From positions 117,328,676 through 117,392,675 of the forward strand of contig NC_133652.1 in the NCBI RefSeq assembly GCF_009905375.1: a DNA stretch of 64,000 nucleotides, read 5' to 3'. This DNA comes from Apium graveolens (lineage: Eukaryota > Streptophyta > Magnoliopsida > Apiales > Apiaceae). Positions 60,284 to 64,000 of this stretch are shown in pieces. The notes under the pieces are model-generated. The model saw only the letters and a program-made list of their open reading frames with translations, made no database searches and had not been told where the DNA came from. Position 1 is the stretch's first letter, and every line of letters starts with the position of its first letter. Position numbers and translations under genes: made by a program.

Positions 60284-62234
60284 TTTAGGATTCCTGTTTT
60301 AAAAATATTTAAAAATCATATTTCTATTTATTTTAATTACAAAAATTCGTTTTACTTATTAAAAATTCTAAAAATTATTATTTTAATTCCAAAAAAATTA
60401 TTTTTAATTCAAAAATAAATCTGAATTAATTAGTTAATTAATTTTAGTTAATAATTAATTAGTTAATTGGCCAATTAATTCAAAAATTAATTGATTAATT
60501 GATTTAATTAATTATTAATTGATTTTAATTAATTATTAATTGATTTTAATTAATAATTTAATTTGATTTAATTATTTATTTTTGATTTAAAAATTCTGAA
60601 AAATAGTTTCGAGCTTTGAAATATTATTTTAAGTTGTTTTCAAGGCTCGATAAATATTATAAAATTATTTTAAAGCCAGATTCGGCCAACCGAACCATGT
60701 TTATTGTTTTAAAATGATTCAACGGCCCGTTTAAATTCCGAAAAATGTTTAAAAATCTGTATTAAATATCTGAAAAATCCTTTTAACATCAAATCTTCTT
60801 TGAAAAAGTATTTTCATCAAACATCTTACGTGTTATGTGTTATATGTGAACTGATTGATGTGTTAAATGCGTATGTGTATAGTATATGACTGTTTTAATC
60901 ATATCTTTTAATCCGTAAATCGAATTTGGGTAAAATGAAGGGTAGATAGAAGCTTATATCGACTAGAATCAAGTTAGATAAGTATTGATAGATACTTGTG
61001 ATATGTGAGCAGAAGAGGCAAGGCGTAGGAAAGGGAAGCAGATAGTCGGAGAATAAGAGATAGTAATTGAAAGCCAGTGAAGTGTTAGCGAGTTAAGACA
61101 CGACAAGTGTTCTGAACCTTCTCAAGACATATTGTGAATAATTGATAGTTTATTTTTATAGTGCAAGTACTTTGAAGCACTTAGCCCTAAACCTTGATTC
61201 CAGTTATTGATCTTTGAGCCGTAATCCTTATTCTTTTTGAACTATTGGTTGTTGAATACCCAGATATGAACCACAAATATACGATTCTCCACAAATACAT
61301 ACAAACTAAATACCCATTTACTGAACTGGAATTGCTCAACACTCAAACCTTTATACCTTATACATTGAAAGACCAATCTTTATAACCACAAGACTTTGAT
61401 TCTTTTGTTATCCAATTTTTGTACCGGCTGATAGCCAATCCTTGTAATTGCCATGTTGTTCCCTTGTGAAGATTGTAAACCATCTTATGCTTGAAACCTA
61501 CTGTTGTTTATGATTTTTTTTTCTTGCTTTACATTGTTTATTCTGTTATTATTATAGAATTGGATTGTTTTATAAAATTGAGGACCAGATTCATGGTCAG
61601 ACCAGATTGGTGGTCAAGTTAAGCCAATGTGTGCCTTGGATCCAGTAATTAGAGCAGAGCTGTGTGCCTTGCTCGAGGTTCGTGCGTGACTGATCATCAA
61701 CCTAACCTTGGGTTTTAAAATGAAAACTTAATATCTAATTCTAAATCATTGCTCATCCATAAACTTGATACCTTAAATCATTTCACTTGATCATTATTTA
61801 ATATCAGTTTTGTCAATGTGACTTGCTGAGCTACTTAGCTCATTTGTGCGATTTTGTTTATGTTCTTTTCCAGTTAAGAAGGAACCTTTTGGTAGCGAGG
61901 ATCCCCAATCCAGTGTGCGAGCTAGGATTCCAGGTTAAGAGGAATAAGCTAGCTGAAGACGTTTGTTATAGTTTAAGTTTGAGGAGTTTGTAAGAATATT
62001 TTTATATTCAGTTATAAGTTTGAATAGTTGGGATTTGGACGTTTGTAATATAAGTGTGTGTGTGTGTGTGGCTTGTGTGCATACTTTAACCTGTTGTGAT
62101 CCGTGGAAGTTGGTAAGTAGGGCCACTGGATATTATTATTATCTTTAGTATTGTTATAAGCAGGTTTATAAATAAGGTGTGTGTGTGTGTGAACCCCAAA
62201 CTTCTGACCCGGATTTGGAGGGCGCCACAATCGA

Positions 62235-63967
62235 GATACATAATTGAATTGATTGTTGGCTGTGATGTCGGTTGGATTGTGATTATGGATTATTGTGGTT
62301 GTTGTTGTGTATTGACGTCGATTTATGTTTCGATGGGTAGTCCGATAAACAAAGGAGACGCTGCCCAATTTTTCGGGAAATCAAACTACGGAAATATAGG
62401 AGCATATCTAGTGATTATCGGGACGTCGAGCGACTATATAAATATATATGTATTTTATATGAAACCTGATTGTACGATATGATGAAATATTTTTCCAAAA
62501 TCAATAACCCTAATTTCATAAAATGACGAGTATACGTATTTTCTGAAAATGAACACCGAACCGATTTCGAGAACATGAACCCTAATTATTGCGCGTGTTA
62601 TTATAATATGCATAAGTATGAGTCGGGATTTGATATCGAATGGGTAGGTTGGTTATTGAGGATATGTCAAGCATACCTAGATGTCTAACATAGAGTATTT
62701 CGACTTTTGAAGGTTTTCGTCGAAAGACCTGAAAGTTGTCGTCGGACCAAAATTAACATAGCGATCAATCAACAAGCGCAGCGAGGTTCCCAGCGAAGGA
62801 CCCGAGCGTTGAAGTCGGATCCAAGATAGTCTACTAATTAGGTGATAAAGCCCAAATGTCTGAATATATCCAAAATCAGTCAGTGATAGTCGAAAGCTCT
62901 GCAAGGCAAGTACCTCTGACCATTCTTTCATGGTTCAGTATATGTGAATATCTAATGTTTTATTCTCGTAACGGAACATAAACATTTTAAGTTACGTATC
63001 CCCTGTAGTTATAAATCACTGTTTTAAACCTGTTTTTGGGAAAAGTAACTTCGAAAGGTACTCATCTCGAATGAAATAATTTGTGAACTAGATTTTCTAT
63101 GTGTGCTGTTAAAATGAATGGTTTTGGAAATGAGATAGGTACAAGTGTTTTGAAAACCGGATAAAATGATCAGATATGGGATACATAGGGTCCATAGTAG
63201 GCCTATTGAGGTGGAGTAAGAGGCTAATTCAGTTGCGCACAAATTTATAACCGATTAGTCCAGCAGGTCAGAGACCTAGCTAGTCTCTGAGTTCTGGAAT
63301 AGGTTTATGGGATGTCAGATGGAGCCATATGGTGTTGATAGCCTGATCAACTATCTTCACATATCCATTACGTATCTGATTTGGCTTTGTGGTTCCCGTA
63401 ACGGAACAAGTGATTTATACAGTGGATTTGGAAATGAAAATAACATGCTAGAATTGAACTATGGTATTTATACACAGCACACTACTGATATTATTGTTTT
63501 ACAGAGCATGCTAGTTTTTGAATATCCAGTTTATACATGTGTTACTTGTTTTCTAGCAAGTTAGGAATTCTGTTCCTATAAATTGTTTTACCTGTTATTC
63601 ATATAGTGGTACCGCTGAGCAATTTGATTGCTCACCCTTGCAGAATGTTTTATATGTATTGCAGATACCTAGGAGATTCTTCCGTGGTAGTCAAGGCAGA
63701 GTTCCAGTTCCTTCCATGCCAGGCTCCTCTACGGTAGTTGTATAAGACCAAAGATGGTCTGTTGAGTTGCTATATTAAGATAGTATGGTCAGAATTGTTT
63801 GTATTGAGTTGGTTTTGTGATGATTGTAACCTAAATCATACTTAAACCTGGAAAAGATCTTGGTAAAGGGGTCTTAATTCTATTCTTTCATTAAATTGTT
63901 TATATTATATTTGTTATTTTTGTTGTTGATGACGTCAACTCCTGACCCCGGGGTTGAGGCCGTCACA
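62235..63967 (+). repeat. LTR-like sequence, probably the continuation of the LTR interrupted at 46552
   Basis: It resumes right after the solo LTR's target duplication and ends GGGGTTGAGGCCGTCACA at 63967, a typical gypsy LTR 3' end. It contains GCTGAGCAATTTGATTGCTC, comparable with GCTGAGCTACTTAGCTCATT in the solo LTR, both about 350-400 bp before their ends, so the two are related LTR types. No coding domain. The matching 5' end is not fixed, and no target duplication was found. The last 33 bases of the window cannot be assigned. Confidence 0.5.
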
Positions 63968-64000
63968 CAGTGAATGTCCTAAATTCTTCCAATTAGAATT

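Larger units (their letters stand above)
46558..62229 (+). mobile_element. solo LTR (about 3.5 kb) split by copia element 2
   Basis: It begins TGTAATATCTGGGATATA and ends GGAGGGCGCCACA. The 5-bp duplication ATCGA flanks it at 46553-46557 and 62230-62234. Removing copia element 2 and one copy of its duplication leaves about 3,470 bp with no coding domain. The left part has a TATA box (TATAAATA, 47239-47246) and a leader; the right part ends with a GACCCGGATTTGG-type terminus. Such a TG...CA unit with a duplication and no internal region is a solo LTR left by LTR-LTR recombination, probably of a Ty3/gypsy element. GT microsatellites lie near 62055 and 62178. Confidence 0.8.

Noticed and set aside
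41636..63967. A single complete gypsy element or one huge LTR
   Set aside because: The stretch starts TGTAAG and ends GTCACA, but no flanking duplication matches, no internal coding domain is present and the size is excessive; at least two LTR-like units are joined.
63968..64000. Faint resemblance of the last 33 bases (reverse complement) to an Athila-like gag segment
   Set aside because: Too short and too diverged to tell from chance.

Overview
This is a gene-poor stretch of a plant nuclear genome. It is a eudicot, and probably an asterid such as an Apiaceae species, but that rank is a guess. The evidence is AT-rich non-coding DNA, GT-AG introns, plant-type LTR retrotransposons with tRNA-Met and tRNA-Asp primer sites, a long-TIR Mutator-like DNA element, and two recognisable plant host genes.

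Layout. (1) 1-774, minus: the 5' part of an intronless gene for a PLP-dependent, molybdenum-cofactor-sulfurase-like protein that runs off the window. (2) 775-4914: AT-rich intergenic DNA with one probable SINE. (3) 4925-9183: a Mutator-like element with TIRs of nearly 600 bp and a 10-bp target duplication; its visible cargo is decayed and is not transposase. (4) 9899-16288, minus: a ten-exon gene for a 702-residue SPX-MFS vacuolar phosphate transporter (PHT5/VPT family), the only clearly functional complete gene. (5) 17903-18646: a small retroposon with a 16-bp target duplication and a short A tail.

(6) 18649-25513: an Athila-like Ty3/gypsy element with both LTRs, keeping gag and protease but lacking reverse transcriptase and integrase. 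(7) 25524-25697: a probable MITE. (8) 25941-38431: a 12.5-kb Sirevirus-type Ty1/copia element, heavily decayed, with a very long extra ORF downstream of pol. (9) 38727-41635: a second, truncated Athila-like element. (10) 41636-63967: a nest of LTR-like non-coding DNA. It contains a solo LTR of about 3.5 kb (46558-62229, target duplication atcga). A 12.2-kb, nearly intact Ty1/copia element on the minus strand (48085-60283, target duplication tttag) has inserted into that solo LTR.

Most interesting material. Two clearly different copia families both carry a giant third ORF between pol and the 3' LTR, about 1,310 and 1,137 codons long before decay. They share an N-terminal domain that can be aligned by eye. 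In the younger element the spacer ahead of this ORF holds five copies of an inverted-repeat unit whose core motif is also clustered in the LTRs. Separately, the two Athila-like LTRs each carry a GC-rich tandem array of about 21-bp period at a matching position, with unrelated unit sequences. All retroelement ORFs carry inactivating lesions and are described as they stand.
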